DNA from: an uncultured Acidobacteriota bacterium
Lineage (GTDB): Bacteria > Acidobacteriota > Thermoanaerobaculia > Gp7-AA8
Direction of reading: 5' to 3'
Assembly: GCA_937870635.1 (NCBI GenBank)
Contig: CALMZP010000123.1
Coordinates: forward strand, 1-34,157
Length of the DNA stretch: 34,157 nt
The notes under the pieces were generated by a model, which was not told where the DNA came from, made no database searches, and saw nothing but the letters and a program-made list of their open reading frames with translations. Below, in pieces: positions 6,749 to 14,072 of the stretch (positions are counted from its first letter, which is position 1; every line of letters begins with the position of its first letter). A program made the position numbers and the translations under genes.

Positions 6749-7335
6749 ACCGCACTGCCACCATCACACGCACGACCAAGGAGACATCCGTCGCCGTGAC
6801 GGTCGATCTCGACGGCACCGGCACCTCACGCATCCAGACGCCGATCGGCTTTCTCTCGCACATGCTCGATGCCATCGCGCGGCACAGCCGCGTCGATCTC
6901 GCCATCGTGGCCGCGGGCGACACCGACATCGACTACCACCACACCGTCGAAGACACCGGCCTCGTCCTCGGCGAAGCCTTCGCCGCTGCCCTGGGCGACA
7001 AGCGCGGCATCCGCCGGTTCGGATCGGCGTACGTTCCGCTCGACGAATCGCTGGCGCGTGTAGTCGTCGACTTTTCCGGCCGTCCCTTCCTCGTGTTCGA
7101 GGCGCCAATCGACCGGGAGATGCTCCTCATCCACAAGGATTTTCCGTTCGCACTCGTGGAGGAGTTCTTCAAGTCGTTCGCGAACAAGTGTGCCTGCAAC
7201 ATCCACGTCGACCTGATCCGCGGCCGCAACGGCCACCATGCGGCCGAGGCGATTTTCAAGGCGTTCGCGATCGCGGTGCGTGAGGCGAAGAGCGTGGTAA
7301 CGAGCGACATCCCCAGCACGAAGGGGGTGTTGTGA
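6745..7335 (+). CDS. hisB: Imidazoleglycerol-phosphate dehydratase
   Basis: 196-aa monofunctional dehydratase that converts imidazole glycerol phosphate to imidazole acetol phosphate. Metal-binding repeats are visible as HMLDAIARH and DYHHTVED in the first half, and FFKSFANKCACNIH and GRNGHHAAEAIFKAFA in the second. The N-terminus (ITRTTKETSV) and the end ([10 protein letters not shown]) match the family and its usual length. There is no histidinol-phosphatase domain as in enterobacterial HisB, and no separate phosphatase gene is in this window. It overlaps hisC (ATGA) and hisH (GTGA). Confidence 0.96.
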   Translation: MNRTATITRTTKETSVAVTVDLDGTGTSRIQTPIGFLSHMLDAIARHSRVDLAIVAAGDTDIDYHHTVEDTGLVLGEAFAAALGDKRGIRRFGSAYVPLDESLARVVVDFSGRPFLVFEAPIDREMLLIHKDFPFALVEEFFKSFANKCACNIHVDLIRGRNGHHAAEAIFKAFAIAVREAKSVVTSDIPSTKGVL

Positions 7336-7946
7336 AAGGCCATGACGTGGTTCGTCCAGTCACCCTCATCGATTCGCCCGTTGCGAACGTGGCGAACATC
7401 GCGCGGGTCCTGCGCGCCGCCGGAGCGTCGCTGGAAGTCACCAGCGACCCGCTCGCCGTTCTGCGCTCGAAGAAGGTCGTCCTTCCCGGCGTCGGCAGCT
7501 TTGTCGCCGCGATGGAGTGGCTGCGCGCGACGCGCATCGATGACGCTCTTCGGGAGATCGCTCTGCGCCGCACTCCCCTTCTCGGCATCTGCGTCGGTCA
7601 TCAGCTGCTCTTCGATTCTTCCGACGAGATGACGACCACCGCCGGCCTCGGGTTGATCCGCGGCCGCGTCTCCAGGCTGGCAACTTCGCTCCCCGTGCCG
7701 CAGATCGGCTGGAACCGCGTGCGCTTCAACGGCGCCGCGCTTTTCGACGGAATCGAGCCGGACACGCCGTTCTACTTCGTGAATTCGTTCGTCGCCGCCG
7801 ATGTCCCCGACGAGATCGCGCGCGCCGACTACGGCAGAGCCTTTACCGCGGCGGTCCAGAAGAACAACGTCTACGGCGTCCAGTTCCATCCCGAGAAGTC
7901 GTCGGGGCCGGGACTGCGCGTCCTGAGGAACTTCGTGTGGATGTGA
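7332..7946 (+). CDS. hisH: Imidazole glycerol phosphate synthase glutaminase subunit
   Basis: 204-aa class I glutamine amidotransferase. It releases ammonia from glutamine for the cyclase HisF. The triad is visible: nucleophile C87 in GICVGHQ, and H186 and E188 in QFHPEKS. The oxyanion-strand motif is PGVGSF. The start is GTG 7332, which overlaps the hisB stop as GTGA; no ATG fits the conserved N-terminus [14 protein letters not shown]. Its cyclase partner is the C-terminal half of the next gene, which it overlaps by 10 bases, so the two IGP synthase subunits are made together. Confidence 0.94.
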   Translation: MKGHDVVRPVTLIDSPVANVANIARVLRAAGASLEVTSDPLAVLRSKKVVLPGVGSFVAAMEWLRATRIDDALREIALRRTPLLGICVGHQLLFDSSDEMTTTAGLGLIRGRVSRLATSLPVPQIGWNRVRFNGAALFDGIEPDTPFYFVNSFVAADVPDEIARADYGRAFTAAVQKNNVYGVQFHPEKSSGPGLRVLRNFVWM

Positions 7947-9385
7947 TCCCGTCGCTCGACCTGCTCGATGGCGCCGTGGTGCGGCTGCGCCGCGGCGACT
8001 TTGCCGATCGCACCGTTTACGGCGAGCCCGCGGCGGTGCTCGACATGCTCGACGTTCCCCGCGGCTCGCGCATTCACATCGTCGATCTCGCCGGGTCGCG
8101 CGACGGAAAGCCGGTCGCACTCGATGTCGTTCGCCGCCTCTCATCACGCGGCCTGCGCGTGCAGGCCGGCGGCGGCGTGCGCACCGAGGCGGACGTCGCG
8201 CTCTGGCTCGACGCGGGAGCCGAGAGAGTCGTCGTGGGAACGGTTGCCGCGGAGAACCCCGAGCTCCTGCGGCGCTTCCCGTCCGACCGCATCATCCCTG
8301 CGCTCGACATCCTGGACGGCGGGATTCGGGTCGCGGGCTGGACTCAATCGGCCTCGCGGTCTCTCACCGAGGTGCTTCGGCTCGTCGAATCGACGGGTGC
8401 CACGGAGATTCTCGTCACCGACATCTCCCGCGACGGAGTCCTGGGCGGACCGTCCTTCGCGCTCTATCGCCAGCTCGCCGCCCTGACGCCCCTGCGCATC
8501 ATCGCCTCGGGCGGCGTCACCACCCGCGGCGACATCGTCTCCCTCGCCCGCCTGGGCAACGTCAGCGGGTGCGTGGTCGGACGCGCGTTGCTCGATCGCC
8601 GGATCTCGCTGGACGAGGCGCGAGCGCGCGCGGCGTCGCCGCGAGCGATTCCGCCGCGGATCATCCCGTGCCTCGACGTGCGGGACGGTCGCGTCGTCAA
8701 AGGCGTGAACTTCGAAGGGATCCGCGACGCGGGCGATCCCGTCGAATGCGCGATCCGTTACGAAGAAGAAGGGGCGGATGAGATCGCGGTGCTGGACATC
8801 TCCGCGACGGACCGCGGGCACGCCACAGCGCTCGAGACAGTGCGCGGCATCGCTGAATCGATCTACATCCCGCTGACCGTCGGCGGCGGCGTCCGCACGA
8901 TCGACGACTTCCGCGCGCTGCTCCGTGCCGGCGCCGATCGCGTGGCCATCAACACCGCGGCGGTCCGGCGCCCGGAGCTCATCGCCGAATGCGCGAACGA
9001 ATTCGGCGTGCAGGCGGTGGTCGTTTCATGTGACGCCCGTGGCCGGACGGTCATGATCCGCGGCGGTAAGGACCCGGCCGGCCTCGATGCGGTCGAGTGG
9101 TGCCGCCGGGCCGAAGAGCTGGGAGCGGGAGAGATCCTGCTGACGTCCGTCGATCGGGACGGCACGCACTTCGGTTTCGACATCGAGCTTCTTCGCGCAG
9201 TCACCGGCGCGGTACGGATCAACGTCATCGCGTCGGGTGGAGCCGGAGAGCCGGCGCATTTTGCCGAGGCGATCGAGAGCGGCGGAGCGACCGCGGCGCT
9301 GGCGGCGTCACTCTTTCACGATCGCAAGCTGACGATCGGCGCGGTCAAACAATATCTGGCGAACGAGAGGATTCCTGTCCGATGA
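7937..9385 (+). CDS. hisAF: HisA-HisF fusion: ProFAR isomerase plus IGP synthase cyclase
   Basis: 482 residues in one uninterrupted frame. Residues 1 to about 230 are HisA ([54 protein letters not shown]), which isomerises ProFAR to PRFAR. Residues about 240-482 are HisF ([63 protein letters not shown]), which makes IGP and AICAR with HisH. Both catalytic Asp pairs are present (D in SLDLLDG and VTDIS; D in CLDVRDG and TSVDRD). The linker, about ten residues ([11 protein letters not shown]), has no Met near it. Start GTG 7937 has AGGA 7 bases upstream and overlaps hisH by 10 bases; GTG 7943 is an alternative with a GTGA overlap. Both halves are complete (beta-alpha)8 barrels, so the chain is a double barrel. 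Confidence 0.93.
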   Translation: MDVIPSLDLLDGAVVRLRRGDFADRTVYGEPAAVLDMLDVPRGSRIHIVDLAGSRDGKPVALDVVRRLSSRGLRVQAGGGVRTEADVALWLDAGAERVVVGTVAAENPELLRRFPSDRIIPALDILDGGIRVAGWTQSASRSLTEVLRLVESTGATEILVTDISRDGVLGGPSFALYRQLAALTPLRIIASGGVTTRGDIVSLARLGNVSGCVVGRALLDRRISLDEARARAASPRAIPPRIIPCLDVRDGRVVKGVNFEGIRDAGDPVECAIRYEEEGADEIAVLDISATDRGHATALETVRGIAESIYIPLTVGGGVRTIDDFRALLRAGADRVAINTAAVRRPELIAECANEFGVQAVVVSCDARGRTVMIRGGKDPAGLDAVEWCRRAEELGAGEILLTSVDRDGTHFGFDIELLRAVTGAVRINVIASGGAGEPAHFAEAIESGGATAALAASLFHDRKLTIGAVKQYLANERIPVR

Positions 9386-9969
9386 ACGACCTCATTCCTG
9401 CAATCGTCCGCGACGCGAAGAGCGGCGCGATTCTCACCCTCGCATGGATGAACGAGGAGTCGCTGCGCCGCACGCGCGAGTTGGGCGAGACGTGGTTCTG
9501 GAGCCGCGGCCGCAACGAGCTTTGGCACAAAGGTGCGACGTCGGGCAATACGCAGAAGGTCGTGCACATCGCCACCGACTGCGATGCCGACGCGCTGGTG
9601 ATCAGCGTGAATCCCGACGGCCCGGCGTGTCACACGGGCGCCGAGTCATGCTTCGAGGGAGTTCCTCCTCCGGCATTCGATCTCGCGCCTCTCATGGCGA
9701 CTCTGCGATCCCGCTGCGCGGAACGTCCCGAAGGCTCTTATTCAACGAGCCTCTTCAATGCCGGCCGCGACAGGATCCTCAAGAAGATCGGCGAGGAGGC
9801 CACCGAGGTGGTGATCGCGGCCAAGGGAGAGACGCGCGAGCGCCTCGTCTCCGAGGTGGCGGACCTGGTCTTTCATCTGTCGGTCCTGCTGGTGGAGGCG
9901 GGCGTGGAGTGGGGGGAGGTGGGGGCGGAGCTTGCGGGTCGGGGAGGGGGGCGGAAGGATGAAGGATGA
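9382..9969 (+). CDS. hisIE: Bifunctional phosphoribosyl-AMP cyclohydrolase / phosphoribosyl-ATP pyrophosphatase
   Basis: 195-aa fusion for pathway steps two and three. The HisI part (1 to about 105) shows [11 protein letters not shown], the [10 protein letters not shown] motif, [11 protein letters not shown] and the zinc-binding [11 protein letters not shown]. The HisE part (about 110-195) shows [32 protein letters not shown] and the helix [20 protein letters not shown] 9382 overlaps the hisAF stop as ATGA. The last residues ([10 protein letters not shown]) run into the GAAGGAT heptamer array, which provides the stop codon, so the natural C-terminus has been replaced or extended by repeat. 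It is the last gene of the operon. Confidence 0.95.
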   Translation: MNDLIPAIVRDAKSGAILTLAWMNEESLRRTRELGETWFWSRGRNELWHKGATSGNTQKVVHIATDCDADALVISVNPDGPACHTGAESCFEGVPPPAFDLAPLMATLRSRCAERPEGSYSTSLFNAGRDRILKKIGEEATEVVIAAKGETRERLVSEVADLVFHLSVLLVEAGVEWGEVGAELAGRGGGRKDEG

Positions 9970-10238
9970 AGGATGAAGGATGAAGGATGAAGGATGAAGG
10001 ATGAAGGATAAAGGATGAAGGATGAAGGATGAAGGATGAAGGGGGCTAGCGGCAATTGGGCAGTTTGTCATCCCGAGCGTAGCGAGGGACCGGGGGCGGC
10101 AGGATCGATCTTCGCGCCCCCTTCACACCCAGGTCCCTCGCTACGCTCGGGATGACAGCCGCTTCATCCTTCATCCTTCATCCTTCATCCTTCCCCCTTC
10201 ATCCTTCATCCTTCCCCCTTCATCCTTCATCCTTCATC
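9954..10238. repeat. Nested heptamer-array palindrome H4 (GAAGGAT type)
   Basis: Fills the hisIE-cdd gap. Outer left arm: about 12 GAAGGAT units (9954-10037, one variant AAAGGAT). Outer right arm: the reverse complement type, CATCCTT with CCCCCTT variants (about 10162-10238). Inside lies a perfect 26-bp inverted repeat (10066-10091 and 10132-10157, containing GAGCGTAGCGAGGGACC), and inside that a further GGGGGCG/CGCCCCC stem (10092-10098 and 10115-10121). The whole could fold as one hairpin with three nested stems and may terminate his transcription. Confidence 0.9.
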
Positions 10239-10246
10239 GTCCAGCA

Positions 10247-10255
10247 TGCTAAGTT
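10247..10255 (+). promoter_or_regulatory. Extended -10 box for cdd
   Basis: TGCTAAGTT: a TGC extension plus TAAGTT. The hexamer ends 9 bases before the cdd ATG, the same gap as for the secreted protein and the epimerase genes. No Shine-Dalgarno sequence is visible between it and the ATG, consistent with a leaderless message. Confidence 0.5.
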
Positions 10256-10264
10256 ACGCCCCTC

Positions 10265-10651
10265 ATGTCCGATCTCGTTCAGGAAGCGACTCTGGCGCGC
10301 GAGAACGCTGTCGCGCCCTTCTCCAAATACAAAGTCGGCGCGGCGCTGCGCACCGCGGACGGCAAGGTCTACCGCGGCTGTAACGTCGAGAACTGCACCT
10401 ACGGTCTGACCGTGTGTGCCGAGCGCGTGGCCCTCCTCTCCGCTCTCGCGGCCGGCGAGCGGAAGTTCACCGCCATCGCCGTCGTCACGCAGAGCGACGA
10501 GCCGGGCACGCCGTGCGGTCCGTGCCGCCAGCTGATGTGGGAGTACTGCGGCGACATCGACATCACCCTCGCCAACCTCGGCGACCGGCGCATCGAGTAC
10601 AAGCTCTCCACGCTCTTCCCCCACCCATTCAATTTCCGTCCTGAGGAGTAG
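10265..10651 (+). CDS. cdd: Cytidine deaminase
   Basis: 128-aa enzyme of the small tetrameric type, deaminating cytidine and deoxycytidine to uridine and deoxyuridine in pyrimidine salvage. The zinc and catalytic residues are C51 and E53 in VCAER and C84 and C87 in PCGPCRQ. The substrate motif NVEN is at 40-43, and FSKYKVGAAL is the usual N-terminal block. Length is normal. The ATG at 10265 follows a TGCTAAGTT box by 9 bases. The stop is 4 bases before the ATG of the amidohydrolase gene, so both are probably one nucleoside-salvage-like unit; GAGGAG at the end of cdd serves the next gene. Confidence 0.95.
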   Translation: MSDLVQEATLARENAVAPFSKYKVGAALRTADGKVYRGCNVENCTYGLTVCAERVALLSALAAGERKFTAIAVVTQSDEPGTPCGPCRQLMWEYCGDIDITLANLGDRRIEYKLSTLFPHPFNFRPEE

Positions 10652-10655
10652 TGGA

Positions 10656-12053
10656 ATGCGCTCGCGCTTCATCCTTCATCCTTCATCCTTCATCCTTTTC
10701 TTTCTCCTCGCCGTTCCTGTTTTTGCGCACGACATCGACACGCTGATCACCGGCGGGACCATCGTCAGCATGGCGGGGCCGAACATCGAGAACGGATCGA
10801 TCGCGATCGACAAGGGCGCGATCCTCGCGGTCGGCCCGTCGTCCGAGATCGACGCGAAGTACAAGCCGAAGACGCGAATCAGCGCCGCCGGCATGGCTGT
10901 CGTCCCCGGATTCGTCAACGCGCACACGCACGTCCCGATGACGCTGTTCCGCGGGATCGCTGACGATCGCGATCTCATGGACTGGCTGACGAACTTCATC
11001 TTCCCGGCCGAGGCGAAGAATGTGGACCGGGAGTTCGTGAAGTGGGGAACGAGGCTCGCCGCGGCGGAGATGATCCGCTCCGGCACGACGACGTTCGGCG
11101 ACATGTATTACTTCGAGTCGGACATCGCCCGCGAGGCCAAGGCTGCCGGACTCCGCGCCGTCCTCGGCGAGACGCTGCTCGACTTCCCGGCGCCGGACAA
11201 CAAGACGTGGGACGAAGGCATCGCGTACATGCGGAAGTTCGTCGCGGAGTGGAAGAACGATCCGCTCATCACGCCGGCGTTCGCGCCGCATGCGCCGTTC
11301 ACGGTATCGCGCGAGCATCTCGAGCAGGTACGCAAGCTGGCGACGGAGATGGGCGTCCCCATCCTGATTCACGTCTCGGAGACGAAGGACGAGCTGCGGC
11401 AGGTCGCCGAGCGGGCCAAAGGCATGACCCCCGGCGTCTATCTCGACTCCATCGGCTTCCTCGGCGACGACGTCGTGGCGGCGCACGGGGTCTGGCTCAC
11501 GGAGAACGAGCTGCACACGTTCGCGAAGAGAAAGACCGGCGTCGTGCACTGCCCGGAGAGCAACACGATGCTCGCGTCGGGGATCGCTCCGATCGTGCAG
11601 ATGCAGCGCATCGGCGTCGACGTGGGACTCGGGACCGACGGTCCCGCCGGCTCGAACAACAACCTCGATATGGTCGAAGAGATGGCCAGCGCGGCGCGGC
11701 TGCAGAAAATTTCGCGCAGCGATCCGAAGGCGCTGACGGCGCGCGAGGTGCTCGAATTTGCGACGATCGGCGGCGCGCGCGTCCTCGGACTGGCGTCGAA
11801 GATCGGGACGCTGGAACCGGGCAAGCGCGCGGACATCGTGATCATCGACCTGCAGCAGCCGAAGACTCAGCCGGTGTACTCGGTGGAGTCGGCGATCGTT
11901 TACGCGGCGAGCGGCAACTCGGTCGTCCTGACGATGGTCGACGGCCGGATCCTGCTGCGGCGCGGCGAGCTGCTCACGGTGGACGAGAAAGCCGCGATCG
12001 CGAAGGCAAAGCAGTACCGCCGCTCGATTCTGGAGAGTTTGAAGAAGAAGTGA
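10656..12053 (+). CDS. Amidohydrolase, MTA/SAH deaminase-like, with signal peptide
   Basis: 465-aa metal-dependent hydrolase of the cytosine deaminase/MtaD group. Metal ligands: H90 and H92 in NAHTH, the later HVSET and AHGVWL histidines, and the Asp of GTDGPAGSNN. MtaD enzymes deaminate 5'-methylthioadenosine or S-adenosylhomocysteine; the substrate here is an inference. Unusually for the family it begins with a signal peptide (residues 1-24, cleavage after VFA), so it is probably exported. The [10 protein letters not shown] part of that peptide is translated from three ATCCTTC-type heptamers (about 10670-10694), the same repeat as in the intergenic array upstream. The ATG has GAGGAG a few bases upstream. 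No alternative start lies between the repeat and the conserved DIDTLITGGTIV strand. Confidence 0.85.
   Translation: MRSRFILHPSSFILFFLLAVPVFAHDIDTLITGGTIVSMAGPNIENGSIAIDKGAILAVGPSSEIDAKYKPKTRISAAGMAVVPGFVNAHTHVPMTLFRGIADDRDLMDWLTNFIFPAEAKNVDREFVKWGTRLAAAEMIRSGTTTFGDMYYFESDIAREAKAAGLRAVLGETLLDFPAPDNKTWDEGIAYMRKFVAEWKNDPLITPAFAPHAPFTVSREHLEQVRKLATEMGVPILIHVSETKDELRQVAERAKGMTPGVYLDSIGFLGDDVVAAHGVWLTENELHTFAKRKTGVVHCPESNTMLASGIAPIVQMQRIGVDVGLGTDGPAGSNNNLDMVEEMASAARLQKISRSDPKALTAREVLEFATIGGARVLGLASKIGTLEPGKRADIVIIDLQQPKTQPVYSVESAIVYAASGNSVVLTMVDGRILLRRGELLTVDEKAAIAKAKQYRRSILESLKKK
10668..10695. repeat. Heptamer array inside the amidohydrolase signal peptide
   Basis: Three tandem TTCATCC units plus a partial one, identical in type to the right arm of H4 430 bases upstream. 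Twenty-one bases equal seven codons, so the present copy number keeps the frame; gain or loss of one unit would shift it. Confidence 0.85.
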
Positions 12054-12057
12054 TGAT

Positions 12058-12164
12058 GTCATGGTGTCAGGTCTGGACATTGGACATTTCTTCCAGAACT
12101 AGTGTGTGCTGAGCACACACTAGTTCTGGAAGAAATGTCCAATGTCCAGACCTGACACCATGAC
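12058..12164. repeat. 53-bp-arm perfect palindrome H5, copy 1
   Basis: Perfect inverted repeat, arms 12058-12110 and 12112-12164 around a single central base. It starts 5 bases after the amidohydrolase stop and ends 12 bases before the stop of the convergent minus-strand gene. Each arm contains two GGACATT heptamers. A second copy begins at 34088, again just after a stop codon. It probably works as a bidirectional terminator; no ordinary terminator is visible for either gene. Confidence 0.97.
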
Positions 12165-12175
12165 CCATGACGGTC

Positions 12176-12409
12176 CTAAAACTCGTCGAGGACCTGCGGG
12201 TACTTCCACCTGGCTTCGCGGATCTCTTCTTCGACGGCCTCGCGCTCCGGGACGTCGGCGAGCTGGGGGGCGTCCCAGTTGGCCATCCACATCGGGTTGA
12301 CGTACGGCAGGACGGCGATGTGCTCGAGGCGATACGGGAGGTTCCTCGCGGCGAACCGCTCGTTCAGGAACTTCACGACGTCCTTCGAGGTCGGGATGGG
12401 GTCGCTCAT
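12176..12409 (-). CDS. Hypothetical 77-aa protein
   Basis: Small soluble protein starting MSDPIPTSKDVVKFLNERF, with a central aromatic stretch (NPMWMANWDAPQL) and an acidic, helix-prone C-terminal third (EREAVEEEIREARW). It has no signal peptide, membrane segment or motif I recognise. It is accepted as a gene because its ATG overlaps the stop of the NtrC-type regulator as ATGA, the coupling seen throughout this window, and its frame stays open to a stop 12 bases before the H5 palindrome. It is last in the three-gene unit. It might modulate the regulator, but nothing in the sequence proves that. Confidence 0.65.
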   Translation of the reverse strand: MSDPIPTSKDVVKFLNERFAARNLPYRLEHIAVLPYVNPMWMANWDAPQLADVPEREAVEEEIREARWKYPQVLDEF

Positions 12410-13767
12410 TCGTTTTCCTTCAGCTTGGTCTGCAGCGTCCGCAGGGAGATGCCGAGGGCGTCGGCGGCGGCGGCGCGGGAAGGGTGAGCGGAGAGCGCGG
12501 CCTCGATCTTCAACCGCTCCACCGCCTTCGTGGCCCGCTCCACCGCCTCGCTGAGTGTCCCCGAAAGATCCAGAGCGTCACCGATCCGCTCACCGGTCCG
12601 TTCGGGCGAAACGTGCAGGTCGCGGGCTTCGATCGTGTTGCGGTCGCAGAGGATGGCCGCGCGCTCGATGCAGTTCTCCAGCTCACGGATGTTCCCCGGC
12701 CAGTCGTAACCGCGCAGAACGCCGCGCGCTTCGTCCGTGATGCGCAGTCCCGGCTTCTTCAGCTCGTGCGAGAAGCGCTGAACGAAAAAGTTCGTCAGCG
12801 GCTCAATGTCGTCGCGCCGCGCGCGCAGCGGCGGGATCGTGATCGGAAATACGTTGATGCGGAAGAAGAGATCCTCGCGGAAACGGCCGCTCTTCACGTC
12901 ATCGGCGAGATTCCGGTTCGTCGCACAAATGATGCGGACGTCGACGTCGATCGCCGTCGCTCCACCGATCCGCTCGAAGCGCCGCTCCTGGATCACGCGG
13001 AGGAGCTTCGACTGGACACTGTGACCCAGCTCCCCGATCTCGTCGAGGAACACGGTGCCCGTATCAGCGAGCTCGAACTTTCCGACCTGACGCCCGGTGG
13101 CGCCGGTGAACGATCCCTTCTCGTGTCCGAACAGCTCGTTCTCGATCAGCGTATCGGGAATCGCCGCGCAGTTGATCGCTACGAACGGGCGATTCGCCCT
13201 CGGTGACAGTTGATGAATGGCCCGCGCGAAGAGTTCCTTGCCGGTCCCCGACTCGCCTTCGAGCAGAACCGTCGAGTCGGTCATGGCAACCTTCTGCACT
13301 GCCTGCGACACGTCCTTCAGCCCCGCCGATTCGCCGACGATCGCCGGCAGACGGTATCGCTTCTGAAACTCCTCCTTCAGCAGGAGATTCTCAGACCGCA
13401 GCTCGCGATGCTCGCGGCAGCGACGCAGAAGGAGCGTCAGGTAATCGACGTCCACCGGCTTCTGCACGAAGTCGTAGGCGCCGAGCTTCATTGCCTCCAC
13501 CGCGTTCTCGATCGTCCCGAACGCGGTCATGACGATGACCGGGCAATCGGGATCCGATTCGCGCGCCTGTCGCAGGACCTGGATGCCGTCGGCGCCGGGC
13601 AACCGCAGGTCCGTCAGCACCGCCACATAGCGCCGTCCCTCGGCCAGCCGGCGCGTCGCGTCACTCCCCGTCGCCGCGATCTCGGCCTCGAACCCCTCCG
13701 CCTCCACCGTTTCCTTCAGCATTTGCGCGAGCGACTCTTTGTCCTCGACGATGAGAAGGCGCTTCAC
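12406..13767 (-). CDS. Sigma-54-dependent response regulator, NtrC family
   Basis: 453-aa three-domain regulator. The receiver domain (1 to about 120) has the acidic pocket D9, the phosphoacceptor D53 in LTDLRLPG, T81 and K103. The AAA+ domain has Walker A GESGTGKE (171-178), the sigma-54-contacting loop as GSFTGA (218-223, Ser replacing the usual Ala), GTVFLDEIGEL for Walker B, and an arginine-rich RFREDLFFRINVF segment. The C-terminus carries a Fis-type helix-turn-helix (AAADALGISLRTLQTKLKE). It would activate sigma-54 promoters once phosphorylated, but no histidine kinase gene is adjacent. It starts at GTG, overlapping the upstream membrane-protein stop as GTGA. Its target cannot be told from the sequence. 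Confidence 0.93.
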   Translation of the reverse strand: MKRLLIVEDKESLAQMLKETVEAEGFEAEIAATGSDATRRLAEGRRYVAVLTDLRLPGADGIQVLRQARESDPDCPVIVMTAFGTIENAVEAMKLGAYDFVQKPVDVDYLTLLLRRCREHRELRSENLLLKEEFQKRYRLPAIVGESAGLKDVSQAVQKVAMTDSTVLLEGESGTGKELFARAIHQLSPRANRPFVAINCAAIPDTLIENELFGHEKGSFTGATGRQVGKFELADTGTVFLDEIGELGHSVQSKLLRVIQERRFERIGGATAIDVDVRIICATNRNLADDVKSGRFREDLFFRINVFPITIPPLRARRDDIEPLTNFFVQRFSHELKKPGLRITDEARGVLRGYDWPGNIRELENCIERAAILCDRNTIEARDLHVSPERTGERIGDALDLSGTLSEAVERATKAVERLKIEAALSAHPSRAAAADALGISLRTLQTKLKENE

Positions 13768-14003
13768 GGAGACTCCCGCCGCCGCGCGCGGCTGAGCCGG
13801 ACGATGTCCTTCACGCCCAGGAGGATGTGGATGACTCCAAACCCCGAGACGAAGCCGCGGACGAACGGGTTATCGATCCAGAGCCCGATCGTGAGGTTCT
13901 GGTGCAGCCAGGGATTCATCGTCCAGAGGCGCGTCCACGGAACCACGGTGAAGAAAAGACCGGCCTCGAGACAGTAGAGGGCGAAGAAGAGGGAGAGCGA
14001 CAC
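13764..14003 (-). CDS. Small two-helix membrane protein
   Basis: 79-aa protein with two hydrophobic segments (about 2-22, LFFALYCLEAGLFFTVV, and about 47-65, FVRGFVSGFGVIHILLGV) separated by a Trp-rich loop (PWTRLWTMNPWLHQNL) and ending in a basic tail. I do not recognise a family. It is first in the unit with the NtrC-type regulator (GTGA overlap). It starts with GTG at 14003, with a TAGAAT box only 6 bases upstream, so its mRNA is predicted to be leaderless. The close coupling suggests a link with the regulator, for example a sensor or anchor, but that is speculation. Confidence 0.7.
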   Translation of the reverse strand: MSLSLFFALYCLEAGLFFTVVPWTRLWTMNPWLHQNLTIGLWIDNPFVRGFVSGFGVIHILLGVKDIVRLSRARRRESP

Positions 14004-14009
14004 CCTGTG

Positions 14010-14015
14010 ATTCTA
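14010..14015 (-). promoter_or_regulatory. -10 box TAGAAT for the regulator unit
   Basis: TAGAAT (5 of 6 to consensus) on the minus strand, preceded by GC as in CGCTAGAAT at rpmB. It ends 6 bases before the GTG at 14003, which places the expected transcription start on the start codon. No clear -35 is seen; the region upstream holds TTCGACC heptamers (14024-14043). Confidence 0.6.
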
Positions 14016-14044
14016 GCGAATGATTCGACCTTCGACCCTCGACG

Positions 14045-14068
14045 AAAAGGGCCCCGAAGGGCCCTTTT
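14045..14068. terminator. Bidirectional intrinsic terminator
   Basis: 10-bp perfect stem (AAAAGGGCCC at 14045-14054, GGGCCCTTTT at 14059-14068) with a CGAA loop. It lies 4 bases past the stop of the FecR-domain gene on the minus strand, with T runs on either side for both orientations. Confidence 0.85.
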
Positions 14069-14072
14069 GTTG

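Noticed and set aside
7937-9385. The hisA-hisF fusion as a sequencing artefact that removed a stop/start.
   Set aside because: The linker reads smoothly from the HisA C-terminal helix to the HisF first strand with no frame change, and no start codon sits at the expected HisF N-terminus. It is kept as a real fusion, but read support should be checked.
9954-10238. Possible CRISPR array.
   Set aside because: The repeats are contiguous 7-bp units with no spacers and no cas genes nearby.
10683-12080. A minus-strand frame as long as the amidohydrolase gene itself.
   Set aside because: Composition is Arg/Asp/Val-rich shadow coding; the plus-strand protein has all metal ligands and a signal peptide.
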